From the NCBI RefSeq assembly GCF_900188065.1, contig NZ_FZNQ01000024.1, positions 1-36,425 of the forward strand: 36,425 nucleotides of DNA. The letters are read 5' to 3'. Numbering within the stretch: the stretch's first letter is position 1; every line of letters starts with the position of its first letter. The translations under genes and the position numbers were made by a program. Positions 1 to 9,692 of this stretch are shown in pieces. Under the pieces are notes generated by a model. The model ran no database searches and was not told where the DNA came from. It saw only the letters and a list, made by a program, of their open reading frames with translations. The DNA is from Halorubrum vacuolatum (GTDB taxonomy: Archaea > Halobacteriota > Halobacteria > Halobacteriales > Haloferacaceae).

Positions 1-95
1 AAACTGGTGCATTCGCACCTCAAGAACAGGTGACGTCGTAAACCACAATATCCCAACGTGGGAATCCTCGCGCTTCAGCGCGGGGAGGATGTCAA
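1..95 (+). mobile_element. Right end of an IS200/IS605-family (IS1341/TnpB-type) element, partial
   Basis: Bases 66-85 form a stem of eight pairs (one G-T wobble) around the loop TTCA, followed by AGGATGTCAA at 86-95. This hairpin plus short tail is the layout I know from the right ends of haloarchaeal IS200/IS605 elements of the IS1341 (TnpB-only) kind. The tnpB gene itself would lie to the left of the window. A frame from base 1 closes with tga at 31-33 and could be its last codons, but ten residues are too few to prove it. The boundary at 95 is inferred from the usual TCAA end and from the recognisable kinase sequence that starts just after it. Confidence 0.7.
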
Positions 96-111
96 GGACC
101 GCTCTATCGTG
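1..111 (+). ncRNA. 3' part of a putative TnpB omega RNA (reRNA) with guide
   Basis: TnpB nucleases use an RNA made from the 3' end of the element. Its scaffold ends at the element boundary and its guide is the first roughly 16-20 bases of flanking DNA. Overlapping sense RNAs of this kind are known from IS1341-type genes of Halobacterium. Here the scaffold would end with the hairpin at 66-85 and the tail to 95, so the guide would begin GGACCGCTCTATCGTG (96-111), which is kinase coding sequence. The 5' end and the transcription are not visible; the extent given is the visible part only. Confidence 0.4.
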
Positions 112-1370
112 CGGAGAGCGCCGCGGTCGCGTTGAGTACGCTGCCTCCGGGGTTGGCGCTCGTCGCATGGACGCTCGAACTCGGGCCGGCTCCACAGATT
201 CAGCTCGCGCCGATCATGTTCATTCCACATGCGCTCCTGGATGCCTACGCGTTCAACCGCGCGGAGATGTTCGAGCGATATCCGACGACGAGCCGGGCGG
301 CCGAACGAACCGCGATCAACGACCTCGCCGACCCGGTCATCGCGCTCGCGCCGGATCGCCGAATCGTCAGCCTCAACCCCGCCGCGGAGACCGTATTGGG
401 GATGCAAGCCGAGGATGCTCGAAACCGGCCGATAACCGAGTTCCTCTCGGTCGATGTTCCGGACGGACGAGCGAGTGACGAGACCGACAGCGCGACGGAG
501 ACCAACGAGGTCACGCTCACCGTCGACCGTGAGCGACGAATATACGCGGTTTCGGTGTCAGTGCTCGCGGACCCACGAGGAATCGAGGTGGGTTATACGG
601 TCGTCCTCTCCGATGTGACCGAACGTGAACGCCGACGCCAACAACTGGAGGTGCTCAATCGGATCCTGAGACACAACCTCCGAAATGACGCCGGCGTCGT
701 TCATGGCTACGGCGAACTCCTCGTCGACCAGCTTGAGGACCCCGAACTCCGGAGAATGGCCGATGCGATCGAACGACGAGCGGGCGCGCTGGCGACGCTC
801 GGGGACAAAGCGAACACGGTCGAAACGCTGCTTTCGGAGGTCGATCCCGCGCCGGTCGATATCGATGCACTCGCCGGTTCGACGATCGACGACGCCCGGC
901 AACGACACCCCGACGCAGTCATCGAATACGTGAGCGATATCGACGATCCGACCCTCGATATCCGTGAAGATGCGTTCCGCGCGGCCCTCACGAACACGGT
1001 CGAGAACGCCGTTGAACACCACGATGGCCATGGATGCACGAACGGAAATGGGAGCCCGTGGATCCGGGTGGCGCTTCGAGTCGAGCGAGCGGATGGTGAT
1101 GAGTCCGTCCCATCGGCGGCGACGCTCGTGTGTACGGTCGAGGACGACGGTCCCGGGATCCCCGATCACGAGCTCCAGGCGATCGAAGCCGGACAGGAAA
1201 CCGCACTCGAACACGGCTCCGGGCTCGGCCTCTGGATCGTCGAATGGGCAGCGGCCGCCCTCGGCGCGACGGTCGAATACGAAGAGCGCGAACCGCGAGG
1301 TACCCGAATGAGGATGCACGTGCCGCTGCGCGGTGAAACCGGCACTGATCAACGGGAAATGGACGGGTAG
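96..1370 (+). pseudogene. Sensor histidine kinase, 5' end lost at the transposon junction
   Basis: The frame is open across the transposon end and has no ATG or GTG start; the first usable start codon is TTG at 132. The first ~45 residues resemble the last helices of the N-terminal seven-helix module of haloarchaeal kinases. A PAS domain follows (roughly residues 65-170 counted from 132). The dimerisation helix carries the phospho-acceptor His181 in RHNLRN, and an ATPase domain has the N box around NTVENAVEH, the G1 box DDGPGIP and G2 GSGLGLWI. All catalytic boxes are intact, but most of the membrane sensor module is missing. The remainder may lie on the far side of the element, outside the window. 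A soluble truncated product from TTG 132 or ATG 216 is possible but would lack its input module. Convergent with the sliding-clamp gene. Confidence 0.75.
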
Positions 1371-1431
1371 TTCCGAACGGGCGTCCGGGAGGCCGTGCGG
1401 ACGAACGAGCGCCCTCGGCGCGGGCGTGCGA

Positions 1432-2175
1432 TCAGTCGCTCTGGATGCGGGGAGCCAGCATAAACGTGACCTGCCCGAGCCCCTGGCCGAACCCGTAGTG
1501 GAGTTTGACGGGGAACTCCTCGCCGAGTTCGACGGTTACCTCGGCGTCCGCGGGGATCGCCTTGTTCATGTCCTTGAGGTAATCGAGCGAGAAGAGCGAG
1601 TCGGCTGGGCCGGGCGAGAACGCGATGAGGTCCTCACGCGTCAGCTTCAAGTCGACATCGTCGGTGTCGCCTTCGGCCTCGATATAAAAGGACTCCTCGG
1701 CCTCATCGACGCGGAGACGGATGTGATCGCTCACCATGTCCGCGGCCTTCACGCCACGATTCAACTGCGCGCCCTCGACGACGACCTCGGCGGGAAGGTC
1801 GAGTTCCGGAATGTCCGGTTCCTGCCGGATCGAGTCGGGATCGATGAGCGCGAGCGTGTACGAGAGCCCGTCGATCTCGATGTGGAGCTTCCGGGTCTCC
1901 TCGTCGAGTTCGAGATGAACGAGGTCGCCGGAGGCCGCCATGCCGGCGATGTCCTCGAGACGGGCGAGGTTGACGCCGATGACGCCGCCGTCGGCGCTGT
2001 ACGACTCGAACGCGGCGGCCTCGAGCGTGAGATCGACCATCCCAACGTTGGCGGGATCGACGGCACGAATGGAGAGCTCCTCCTCGTTCAAGCGGATCTT
2101 ACACTCGTCGACCAGCACGCTCACCGAGTCGAGCGCGTCCTGCAGCGTGGACGCGCTCACGATGGCCTTGAACAT
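1432..2175 (-). CDS. pcn: DNA polymerase sliding clamp (PCNA)
   Basis: The protein has 247 residues, the usual archaeal PCNA length. It begins [18 protein letters not shown] and shows the two-fold clamp fold: an N-terminal half to about residue 115, then a connecting segment and a C-terminal half ending in the FMLAPRI strand typical of archaeal clamps. It forms the trimeric ring that tethers DNA polymerase, flap nuclease and ligase to DNA. The surface is very acidic, as in halophile clamps. The start is ATG at 2175, with a TATA-like box 27-33 bases upstream, so translation is probably leaderless. The phosphohexomutase gene is upstream on the same strand, ending 61 bases away, but the box between them suggests a separate promoter. 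Confidence 0.97.
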   Translation of the reverse strand: MFKAIVSASTLQDALDSVSVLVDECKIRLNEEELSIRAVDPANVGMVDLTLEAAAFESYSADGGVIGVNLARLEDIAGMAASGDLVHLELDEETRKLHIEIDGLSYTLALIDPDSIRQEPDIPELDLPAEVVVEGAQLNRGVKAADMVSDHIRLRVDEAEESFYIEAEGDTDDVDLKLTREDLIAFSPGPADSLFSLDYLKDMNKAIPADAEVTVELGEEFPVKLHYGFGQGLGQVTFMLAPRIQSD

Positions 2176-2201
2176 ATATGACGGGCTACGGCGGTATCAC
2201 C

Positions 2202-2208
2202 TAAAAAG
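2202..2208 (-). promoter_or_regulatory. TATA-like box of pcn
   Basis: On the minus strand the sequence reads CTTTTTA, 27-33 bases before ATG 2175. This supports that start and a transcript beginning at or just before it. It lies between the clamp gene and the preceding mutase gene. Confidence 0.6.
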
Positions 2209-2236
2209 CCACCCAATCGGGCCGGTCGGAACCGGA

Positions 2237-3610
2237 TCAGATGAGCGGTTCGACGATCTCACGTCCCGCCGCGAGCAACTCCTCAACGGCGGCCTCATCG
2301 CCCGCCTCGGCGTACACACGCAACACCGGTTCGGTTCCGGACGGTCGGACGAGCAACCACGAGCCGTTGTCCAAGAGCAGTTTAAATCCGTCGAGGGTGA
2401 CCACCTTCGCGACGCCCTGTCCGGCAACGCTCTCCGGAATGTGATCCTCCAACTCCGAGAGGACGCCCTGTTTCCGTTCGTCCGGACACGCCACCGAGAT
2501 CTTATCGGCGACGACGCGACCGTGCTCCGCGGTGAGGCGATCGACCCGTTGATCAAAGGGTTCCGCGACTTCGGCCGCGCCGGCGAGCAGCGCCATCAAT
2601 ACCCCATCCTTCTCGCGGACGTGTCCACGAAGCGTGAACCCGCCGGATTCCTCGCCGCCGAAGAGCGCGTCGTGGTCCGCCATCGCCTCCGCGACCCACT
2701 TGAACCCGACCGGTGTCTCGAAGACTTCCTGCCCGTGCGCCTCCGCGAGGCGGTCAACGAGGAACGTCGTCGAGACCGTCCGGATCGCGGGACCGGAGTC
2801 CTCCTCTAAAAGTCGATCATAACAGGCCACATAAAACAGGTTGGCGTCGAGAACGCCGCGATCGGGGGTACAGATAGCGATCCGGTCGGCGTCGCCGTCG
2901 TTGGCGATCCCGAGGTCGATGTCGCCTTCGGCTACCGCCTCGGCCAATTCCCCGAGATGCTCCGCGTTCGGCTCCGGCGGTTCGCCGCCGAAGGTTGGAT
3001 CCTGTTCACAGCGAAGTCGTTTCACCTCCGCACCTGCCGCCTCCAACAACGCATCCGTCACCCCGCGACCGCTGCCGTGCATCGCGTCGTAGGCGACGGT
3101 GAGCCCCGAGAGGTCGGCGTCGATGAGGTCGGTCGCCGCCTCGGCGTGCGGGGTAATGAAATCGTGCCGACGGATCTCGCCCCACTCGGATTCGGGACGC
3201 AGATCCGGTTCGGCGAGCCGTGAAACGACATCTTCCGTCACTTCGGGCAGCGCCGGAGCCCCATCGCTTGGGATGAATTTCACCCCGTTATACTCGGGGG
3301 GGTTGTGGGAGGCGGTGACCATACATGCGCCGGCGAGCCCCTCGGCGACGATACCGTAGGCGACCGTCGGGGTGGGAACGTCGCGCTCGGGCAGAAGGAC
3401 GTCGAATCCGTTACCTGCGAGCACCTCCGCCAAGCTCTCGGCGAACCCTTCCGAGGTTTCGCGGGCATCGTAGCCGACCGCAACTGGTTCATCGTGGCCC
3501 GCAGCCGTGAGGTGATCGGCAACCGCCTGACCGACGATCCGAACCCGATCGTCGGTGAAGACGTCGAGCGTCGCCCGCCAGCCATCCGTGCCGAAGGAGA
3601 TCTGATCCAT
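2237..3610 (-). CDS. Phosphoglucomutase/phosphomannomutase family protein
   Basis: A 457-residue alpha-D-phosphohexomutase, a cytosolic enzyme that moves phosphate between the 6 and 1 positions of a hexose phosphate. The substrate-binding start FGTDGWR is at residues 6-12. The phosphoserine loop TASHNP has the acceptor Ser101. The metal loop DGDADR is at 238-243 and the sugar-specificity loop GEESGG at 319-324. The C-terminal phosphate loop RPSGTEP lies near residue 430. The family includes phosphoglucomutase, phosphomannomutase and phosphoglucosamine mutase, and sequence reading alone does not separate them here. The frame extends 18 codons further upstream, but ATG 3610 begins exactly with the family's N-terminus and has a TTATAA box 24-29 bases upstream, so I chose it. 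Confidence 0.93.
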   Translation of the reverse strand: MDQISFGTDGWRATLDVFTDDRVRIVGQAVADHLTAAGHDEPVAVGYDARETSEGFAESLAEVLAGNGFDVLLPERDVPTPTVAYGIVAEGLAGACMVTASHNPPEYNGVKFIPSDGAPALPEVTEDVVSRLAEPDLRPESEWGEIRRHDFITPHAEAATDLIDADLSGLTVAYDAMHGSGRGVTDALLEAAGAEVKRLRCEQDPTFGGEPPEPNAEHLGELAEAVAEGDIDLGIANDGDADRIAICTPDRGVLDANLFYVACYDRLLEEDSGPAIRTVSTTFLVDRLAEAHGQEVFETPVGFKWVAEAMADHDALFGGEESGGFTLRGHVREKDGVLMALLAGAAEVAEPFDQRVDRLTAEHGRVVADKISVACPDERKQGVLSELEDHIPESVAGQGVAKVVTLDGFKLLLDNGSWLLVRPSGTEPVLRVYAEAGDEAAVEELLAAGREIVEPLI

Positions 3611-3633
3611 AGGGCACGTGTCGACACGGAACG

Positions 3634-3639
3634 TTATAA
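3634..3639 (-). promoter_or_regulatory. TATA box that fixes the mutase start
   Basis: TTATAA lies 24-29 bases before ATG 3610. It falls inside the longer open frame, so a transcript from it would exclude the 18 extra N-terminal codons. Confidence 0.65.
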
Positions 3640-3797
3640 CGTCGGGTGTCGCCGTCGAATACATCCGGGGTCACCACGATCCTTTATATCCGATAGCGCG
3701 GCCAGCATCTCCGTGACCTAACTACGGCCCCGGGGCGGGGGGCGGTCGTGCGGCAGTCGTCCCGGGCAACGGATCGCCGCCTGTCAGCCATCATCAG

Positions 3798-5615
3798 TCA
3801 GAGGCGTTCACGGAGCCGCCGAGCCGTGATTTCACCCACACCGTCGACATCGGTCAGGTCGTCCATCGATGCCTCCCGCACGTTTTCGACGGACCCGAAC
3901 CGACCGAGCAGCCGGGCCCGGGTTTCGGGACCGACCCCGGGAACGTCATCGAGCACGGTCTTGACCTCGTCGCGAAGCGTCTGGTGATACTGCACCGCGA
4001 AGCGGTGTGCCTCGTCACGAACGCGCTGGAGCAGGTGGAGTTCGGGCGCGTCCGTGGGCCATCGGCGCGGTCCAGCCGGCGTGATCACCAGCTCCTCGGC
4101 CTTCGCGAGCGCGACGGTCGGGACATCCCAGCCGGTCTCCGCGAGGGCGTCCCGTGCCGCGGCCAACTGACCCTTGCCACCGTCGATGAGCAACAGATCC
4201 GGATCGGAGCGGTCATCGCGACCCTCCGTCGCGCGCATCGCACGCCATCGGATCAGCTGGCGCATGTTCGCGTAGTCGTCGTTGCGTTCGGTGAGACGCT
4301 TGCGTCGATACCCGGCGGTCTCCGCCTGCCCATCGACGAACCGGACGTTGGAGCCGACGACTGCCGTGCCGCCGGCGTGGCTCACGTCGAATCCCTCGAT
4401 CCGATCCGGCCGAGCGATCCCAAGACGATCGCCGAGCGCGGCGACCGGGTCATCACGCCCGGTCCGTCTGCGGGCATTCTTGAGCGCCAGCTCGACGAGT
4501 TTCGCCTCGCGGCCGGCTCCGGGAACCCGAACGGTGACGCCCTCGCGTTCGAGCCACTCGACGACGTCCGGATCATCCGGACGTTCCGCGAGGAGGACCG
4601 TATCGGGGAACTCACGCTCCGCGTAGTACTGGGTGAGGAACGCGGAGAGCACCGCGGCCGGCGTGTTCACGTCGTCGCTCGTGGGAATGTCGACGCCGGA
4701 CGAGTCGCCGTGTCCCCGTTCATCGTCCGGGGATTTCTCACCGCCTCGGGGAGCGCGAACGGCTGCATCGAGCCGATGTCGGCTTCGATCGACCAGCTGC
4801 CCCCGCTCGCTATGAAGTCGGGCGACTCGAGCGACGCTCCCTTCGACGGCCGCCGCGAGGACATCGACGGTCCGATCGTCCGACCGGTCCGCCACCGCCT
4901 CCCCGCCGTCACCGTGGAAGGCCTCGATCGCTTCGAGCCGGTCGCGGAGGGTTGCAGCCCGTTCAAACGCGGCATTTTGAGCCGCTGCCTCCATGCGTCG
5001 GCGGATCGGTTCGGCGAGGACACCGGTTTCACCCTCAAAGAACCGTCTGGCCGCCGCCACGTCCTCGGCGTACGTTTCCGGATCGATCTCGCCCGTACAG
5101 GGGGCCGAGCAAATCCCCATCTCGTAATCGAGACAGGGGCGGTCACGGCCGGCGTACTTGTGATCCGAACAGCCACGGAGTCGGTAGACCTCCCGAACCG
5201 CCTTCACGACGGCCTCGACGCGCCCCTTGTTCGTGAACGGACCATAGGCGACCGCCCCCTCATCGGGGTCACGTGTGATCTCGATCCGTGGGACCTCGTG
5301 ATCCGTGAACCCGACCAACGGATACGACTTATCGTCTTTCAGTCGGACGTTATACCGCGGCTGGAGGCGTTTGATCAGGTTCGCCTCGAGTAAGAGCGCC
5401 TGCGTCTCGGTGTCCGTCACCGCGAACTCGATGTCGTCGGCCCGCGAAACCATGCCACGAATGCGGTCGGAGCGTGGCTCCGCGTACGAACTAACCCGTG
5501 ATCGGAGATCGACTGCCTTCCCCACATAGAGCGTGGTATCACCCGATCGGAACTGATAGACGCCGGGATCACGCGGAAGCGTCGCGGCGTGATCACGAAC
5601 GTCGACGGCCTCCAT
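3798..5615 (-). CDS. uvrC: UvrABC system protein C (excinuclease subunit)
   Basis: A 605-residue UvrC, the dual nuclease that makes both incisions around a bulky DNA lesion after UvrA and UvrB have loaded. The order of domains is complete: GIY-YIG nuclease at about 14-92 (PGVYQF, then [11 protein letters not shown]), a UvrB-binding UVR helix pair near 190-225, the RNase H-like endonuclease ([10 protein letters not shown] and [11 protein letters not shown]) at about 375-500, and tandem helix-hairpin-helix DNA-binding motifs at the end ([13 protein letters not shown] and [12 protein letters not shown]). A GTG codon directly precedes ATG 5615; I prefer the ATG. The gene is divergent from the transducer gene, sharing a 126-base promoter region. 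UvrB is at 13.6-15.7 kb; UvrA is not in the window. Nucleotide-excision repair by bacterial-type UvrABC is established in haloarchaea. Confidence 0.97.
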   Translation of the reverse strand: MEAVDVRDHAATLPRDPGVYQFRSGDTTLYVGKAVDLRSRVSSYAEPRSDRIRGMVSRADDIEFAVTDTETQALLLEANLIKRLQPRYNVRLKDDKSYPLVGFTDHEVPRIEITRDPDEGAVAYGPFTNKGRVEAVVKAVREVYRLRGCSDHKYAGRDRPCLDYEMGICSAPCTGEIDPETYAEDVAAARRFFEGETGVLAEPIRRRMEAAAQNAAFERAATLRDRLEAIEAFHGDGGEAVADRSDDRTVDVLAAAVEGSVARVARLHSERGQLVDRSRHRLDAAVRAPRGGEKSPDDERGHGDSSGVDIPTSDDVNTPAAVLSAFLTQYYAEREFPDTVLLAERPDDPDVVEWLEREGVTVRVPGAGREAKLVELALKNARRRTGRDDPVAALGDRLGIARPDRIEGFDVSHAGGTAVVGSNVRFVDGQAETAGYRRKRLTERNDDYANMRQLIRWRAMRATEGRDDRSDPDLLLIDGGKGQLAAARDALAETGWDVPTVALAKAEELVITPAGPRRWPTDAPELHLLQRVRDEAHRFAVQYHQTLRDEVKTVLDDVPGVGPETRARLLGRFGSVENVREASMDDLTDVDGVGEITARRLRERL

Positions 5616-5741
5616 CACTGAACGGTAACGCTCGGGCGGGTTTGAACGCTACGGGGCCGACCGCCGGCGCGGCCGGTTATCTCGTTTGAATATTGGAGCC
5701 GTTGAATTAAGGATCGTCTTTCGAGACGTACACGCGAGATC

Positions 5742-7346
5742 ATGAGAAGCCTGCTCACGGGGCTCAAACGACTACTTGGGACGGCGAATGACGAGCGATC
5801 GATACCCGATGGTGGGGTCGTCGTGGAGGCGTCCGAGGAAGCGGCCGTCGGGGGAGCGACGGTGGCGGACGACGAGCAGCACATGGTGACCGACGAGGAG
5901 GGAGTCGATCGGGCAGGAACCCTGGGCGGGGCCGGGTTCGAGCAGATCTTCAGCGCTCTCGGGGTACCCACCTTCATCCTCGACCGCGACGGCAACGTCG
6001 CCGAATGGAACGAGGCGATGGTCGGCCTCACGGGTGTAAGCCGGGAGGAGGCGATCGGACACGGCCACGTCTCGGAGCTATTTTATCACGACGGGCGCCG
6101 TGCAGCCACCCTCGCCGACAAGGTGATCGAGGCGCCGGAAACGGCGGATAGAGAGTACGGCGTCGAGCGGGTCGACGCGGAACGAACGAGATATCGTGAT
6201 TCCTCGACGATGATGAACCGTCGGGGTGATGAGGTCCATATCGAATTCGCAGCGACGCCGCTGTACGACGGCGAGGAACTCGTCGGGGTCGCGGAGGTCG
6301 TCATCGATCGGACGGAGAACGTGAACGAGCGCGACGCGATCCACGCGCTCGTCACCGAGATCCGCGGGACTGCGGAGTCCATCGGTTCGGGGAACTTGGG
6401 CGCACGGGCGGAGTGTCACGATTCGTTCGCCCACCTCGACGACGAGATCACGGCCGTCGTCGAGGTGGTCAACCGGATGGCATCGAACCTCGACGAACTC
6501 GCGGGGAGCGTCGATCGAAAGGCGCGTGAACTCGATGAAACGGTCGAGGAAGCCACCGAGGCGGCAAGCACCATCGCAAGCAACGTCGAGGATCAGAACG
6601 ATCTGATAACCGAGGGCGTCTCGGAGATGCAGTCGTTCTCGGCGGGGATGGAGGAGGTCGCGGCCACCGCCGACCAAGTCGATCATGCGGCCTCCGCCGC
6701 GAGCGCCGCCGCGGAGGAGGGGTTGGATGCCAGCGAGGACGCCAGGGAGGCGACCCAGGATGTCGTCGAAATCGGCGACGAGTTGGTCGAGAGCGTCGGC
6801 CAGCTCTCCGCGCGGATGGACGATATCGAGGAGGTGATCGAGGTCATCTCCGAGGTCGCCGAACAGACCAACCTCCTCGCGCTCAACGCCAACATCGAGG
6901 CGGCCCGCGCCGGCGACGGTGGGGACGGCTTCGCCGTCGTCGCCGAGGAGGTGAAGAAGCTTGCCGATGAAACCCGGAGTCATACCGAGGAGATCACCGC
7001 GAGCCTCGCCGAGCTGCAGGCACAATCGGATGAGACCTCCGAGGCGGTCGGACGGTCACACGACCGGATCGCCGACGCCGGCGAACAGATCGAATCCGTC
7101 TTGGATTCACTCGCGGAGATCGCCGATGCGGTCGAGGAGGCCGCGGACGGCGTCGCGGAGGTGGCCCGAACCACCGATGACCAAGCCGCCACGGTCGAGG
7201 AGCTGACGGCCACGTTGGAGGCGGTCAGGGAACGGTCAGACCGGACCGAGACGGCGACCGAACGGATCGTCGCGGCGACCAGCCAACAGGAGGCCGCCGT
7301 CGAGGAGCTGATCGCCCGCGTCGAACGCCTCGATGCCGACGATTGA
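5742..7346 (+). CDS. Soluble PAS-containing methyl-accepting transducer
   Basis: A 534-residue cytoplasmic chemotaxis or phototaxis transducer with no membrane span. A variable acidic N-terminus (about 1-62) is followed by a PAS domain at about 65-195 (PTFILDRDGNVAEWNEA), a short linker with HAMP-like heptads, and a long coiled coil. The highly conserved hairpin tip that contacts CheA and CheW is at about 373-400 (EQTNLLALNANIEAARAG). Ala/Glu-rich heptads on both sides are the likely methylation regions. The ligand is unknown; the PAS domain suggests internal sensing (redox, light or a metabolite). Halobacterium has several soluble transducers of this design. No che gene is nearby. The start ATG 5742 is the first in frame. 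Confidence 0.92.
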   Translation: MRSLLTGLKRLLGTANDERSIPDGGVVVEASEEAAVGGATVADDEQHMVTDEEGVDRAGTLGGAGFEQIFSALGVPTFILDRDGNVAEWNEAMVGLTGVSREEAIGHGHVSELFYHDGRRAATLADKVIEAPETADREYGVERVDAERTRYRDSSTMMNRRGDEVHIEFAATPLYDGEELVGVAEVVIDRTENVNERDAIHALVTEIRGTAESIGSGNLGARAECHDSFAHLDDEITAVVEVVNRMASNLDELAGSVDRKARELDETVEEATEAASTIASNVEDQNDLITEGVSEMQSFSAGMEEVAATADQVDHAASAASAAAEEGLDASEDAREATQDVVEIGDELVESVGQLSARMDDIEEVIEVISEVAEQTNLLALNANIEAARAGDGGDGFAVVAEEVKKLADETRSHTEEITASLAELQAQSDETSEAVGRSHDRIADAGEQIESVLDSLAEIADAVEEAADGVAEVARTTDDQAATVEELTATLEAVRERSDRTETATERIVAATSQQEAAVEELIARVERLDADD

Positions 7347-7386
7347 GCCCGTTCAGCGAAGCCTTGTGAACCGTGTCGCGCCGAAC

Positions 7387-7393
7387 GTTTAAC
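7387..7393 (+). promoter_or_regulatory. TATA-like box of the P450 gene
   Basis: GTTTAAC lies 24-30 bases before ATG 7417, consistent with a leaderless transcript for the P450 gene, independent of the transducer gene that ends at 7346. Confidence 0.5.
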
Positions 7394-7416
7394 CCGACGC
7401 ATCCCTCAGTTCTCAT

Positions 7417-8820
7417 ATGTCCGTGACGCCCCCCGGGCCGATCGGCGACCCCCTGTTCGGAAACGCCCGACAGTACGCCGATGACCCGTTTACGTTCATC
7501 CGCGCGTGTGCCGATAGCTACGGCGACGTCGTCAGGTTCGACCTCGGACCGCTGGAGACGTACATGCTCACGAATCCTCGCGATATCGAGCGCGTGCTCG
7601 TCGCCGACGCGGAAAAATATCGAAAACCGTCCTTCGGCGACGACGCGATCGGAACCCTGCTCGGCGACGGGCTCCTGTTGAGCGAGGGGGAGACGTGGCA
7701 GCGACAGCGTCGGCTCGCAAACCCCTCGTTTCACACCCGCCGGATCGGCGCGCTGGCGGGCACGATGGTCGAACACACCGACGATCAGATGGCCGGTTGG
7801 GAACCCGGCGACGTCATCGACGTCCAGCTGGAGGTCGCTCGCCTCACCGTCCGGATCATCGTCTCGGCGATGTTCGGGACCGACATCACCGAGGAGGAGG
7901 TGCGAACCGTTCAGGAGAACTTGGAGCCGCTCGGAGCACGCTTCGAACCCGACCCGCGTCGATTTTTGATCCCGAACTGGGTGCCGACCCGCGAGAACCG
8001 CGAGTTCGACGCCGCGATCGCGACGCTGGAGGACCTCATCGACGACATCGTCGCCCGTCGCCGTGGGACCGAGTACGACCCCGACATCGACCCGGCGGGT
8101 ACGGACGGTATCGCCGTTCGGGGACCGGCGGGCGATCCCGACGGGGGCCTCCCGATGGACCTCCTTTCGGTCCTGTTACGTGCGTACGATCGCGGCGAGC
8201 AGACCGAGAAGAACCTGCGCGATGAACTCGTGACGATGCTGCTCGCCGGCCACGACACGACGGCGTTGACGCTCACGTACACGTTCTACCTGCTTTCGAA
8301 GCATCCCCACATTCGCGAACGGGTCGAAGCCGAAGCCGACGAGGCGGTCGCCGACGGTCCACCGGACGCGATGGACGCGCGCGGAATGACCGAGACGGAG
8401 CGCGTGCTCAACGAGGCGATGCGGCTCTATCCGCCGGTGTACACGATGTTCCGCGAGCCGAAGCTGGATGTCAAACTCGGGGGGTATCGGATCCCGGAGG
8501 GTGCAGCGATCATGTTGTCACAGTGGGCGATCCACCGCTCACCGCGGTGGTACGATGCCCCGGAGGCGTTCGACCCGGACCGGTGGCGATCCGAACGACG
8601 CGCTGACCGGCCGCGGTTCGCGTTCTTCCCGTTCGGCGGCGGTCCGCGCCACTGCATCGGGAAGGCCCTGTCGCTGCTGGAGGCGAAACTCATCCTCGCA
8701 CGGGTCTGCTCGCAGTATCGGTTGGCATACGAGGGGCCCGAGCTCACGCTCCGCGGGTCGCTCACGATGCATCCGAATCACCCGGTGCCGATGCGGGTCA
8801 CGCCGCGTTCCGACAACTGA
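7417..8820 (+). CDS. Cytochrome P450
   Basis: A 467-residue haem monooxygenase. The oxygen-binding I-helix reads AGHDTTALT, the ExxR motif ERVLNEAMRLYPP is present, and the haem-ligand loop FPFGGGPRHCIG places the thiolate at Cys413. There is no membrane anchor and no fused reductase domain, so separate ferredoxin partners are expected. It resembles the CYP174 family described from Halobacterium, but I infer that from overall appearance only. The substrate is unknown; the retinal and carotenoid genes 1.6 kb downstream make a terpenoid a reasonable guess and no more. It converges with the 2H phosphoesterase gene, 28 bases apart. Confidence 0.95.
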   Translation: MSVTPPGPIGDPLFGNARQYADDPFTFIRACADSYGDVVRFDLGPLETYMLTNPRDIERVLVADAEKYRKPSFGDDAIGTLLGDGLLLSEGETWQRQRRLANPSFHTRRIGALAGTMVEHTDDQMAGWEPGDVIDVQLEVARLTVRIIVSAMFGTDITEEEVRTVQENLEPLGARFEPDPRRFLIPNWVPTRENREFDAAIATLEDLIDDIVARRRGTEYDPDIDPAGTDGIAVRGPAGDPDGGLPMDLLSVLLRAYDRGEQTEKNLRDELVTMLLAGHDTTALTLTYTFYLLSKHPHIRERVEAEADEAVADGPPDAMDARGMTETERVLNEAMRLYPPVYTMFREPKLDVKLGGYRIPEGAAIMLSQWAIHRSPRWYDAPEAFDPDRWRSERRADRPRFAFFPFGGGPRHCIGKALSLLEAKLILARVCSQYRLAYEGPELTLRGSLTMHPNHPVPMRVTPRSDN

Positions 8821-8848
8821 GAGGACGGGCGAGAGGGACGGCGGCCAC

Positions 8849-9388
8849 CTATGGACGAACCCGTCCGGCGACCTCGCGAAACTCGGGGTCGTAGAGTTCG
8901 AACTCGTGGACGCGCCACGAGACGGTGTCGAACGGTGTATCGAGGAGGGATTCGACGGCTGCCGCCGATCCTCCTCGTGCGAGGGTAATATGGGGTATAT
9001 AGTCGTCGCCCTCGATACCATCAACGGGATCGAAGCTCGCACAGAGCCGCCGATGAAGTCGACGAAGGGCGTCGCTCTCGACGGAGAGGTAGACGACGGG
9101 GCCGGGGCCCGCCGCGGGCCGCTCGAACGTCCCGAGCCCATCGACCGTGACGGTGAACGGGGTGGTGCCGGCCAGGAGGGGCCGGAGTTCCTCGCGGAGG
9201 GCCGCGAGCGCGACGTCCTTGGACCCGGGATGTGGACCCCCACCGGTCCCGGGAACGTCGCGGGCGTCGACCCGCTTCGCCACGAGCGTGTGCCGCTCAC
9301 GAACCCGGTCGAAACCCGTGAGTTTCGGGTGGAGATCGGCCGCTATCCGGTCGATCGCGGGCGGAAGCGGGACGTTGAGGCTGAACAT
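8849..9388 (-). CDS. 2H phosphoesterase (2'-5' RNA ligase family)
   Basis: A 179-residue protein with the two catalytic HxTx motifs of the 2H superfamily, HTLV near residue 33 and HITL near residue 135, set in two lobes of similar length. Members act on 2',3'-cyclic phosphates or 2'-5' bonds in RNA; the true substrate cannot be read here. It differs clearly from the ThpR protein at 30.6 kb, so the window has two 2H enzymes. Its ATG 9388 follows the stop of the 62-residue membrane protein gene by 4 bases, so the two are probably one transcript. Confidence 0.85.
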   Translation of the reverse strand: MFSLNVPLPPAIDRIAADLHPKLTGFDRVRERHTLVAKRVDARDVPGTGGGPHPGSKDVALAALREELRPLLAGTTPFTVTVDGLGTFERPAAGPGPVVYLSVESDALRRLHRRLCASFDPVDGIEGDDYIPHITLARGGSAAAVESLLDTPFDTVSWRVHEFELYDPEFREVAGRVRP

Positions 9389-9392
9389 CGCC

Positions 9393-9581
9393 TCAGATCC
9401 GATCGGTGAGCCACAGCACGATCAGGACGACGATGAGGAGGCCGATGAGCGTCGGCAACGCGTTGAACAGGGTGAGCGTGATGCTCAACAGGCTCCCGAT
9501 GATCTCCAGAAGAAGCCACAGGATCACGAGTCCGAGCACGATCTTGAGGAGGTCCTCGACCTCGAGCGCGGCGCGGTTCAT
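9393..9581 (-). CDS. Small two-helix membrane protein (62 aa)
   Basis: A 62-residue protein with an acidic N-terminal stretch (residues 1-13) and two strongly hydrophobic segments, about 14-39 and 43-58, ending in a short charged tail. I chose ATG 9581 because the longer frame upstream is Arg/Pro/Ser-rich and non-coding in character. It lies 4 bases upstream of the 2H phosphoesterase on the same strand and is divergent from serB with a 111-base gap. Function is unknown; small proteins of this type are common in haloarchaea. Confidence 0.75.
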   Translation of the reverse strand: MNRAALEVEDLLKIVLGLVILWLLLEIIGSLLSITLTLFNALPTLIGLLIVVLIVLWLTDRI

Positions 9582-9692
9582 ACGCGGCGATCCGATCGGG
9601 CGACGAAAAAGCCCGTCGGGACGGGCCGCCGAGGAGTGGGACTCCCCGAACGGATCGGGCACTTACAAGACGGCCGCTGGGGAAGGTAGTGT

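Noticed and set aside
1333-2181. 282-codon plus-strand frame antisense to pcn
   Set aside because: It is opposite a clear PCNA gene; GC-rich DNA with acidic proteins commonly leaves such antisense frames open.
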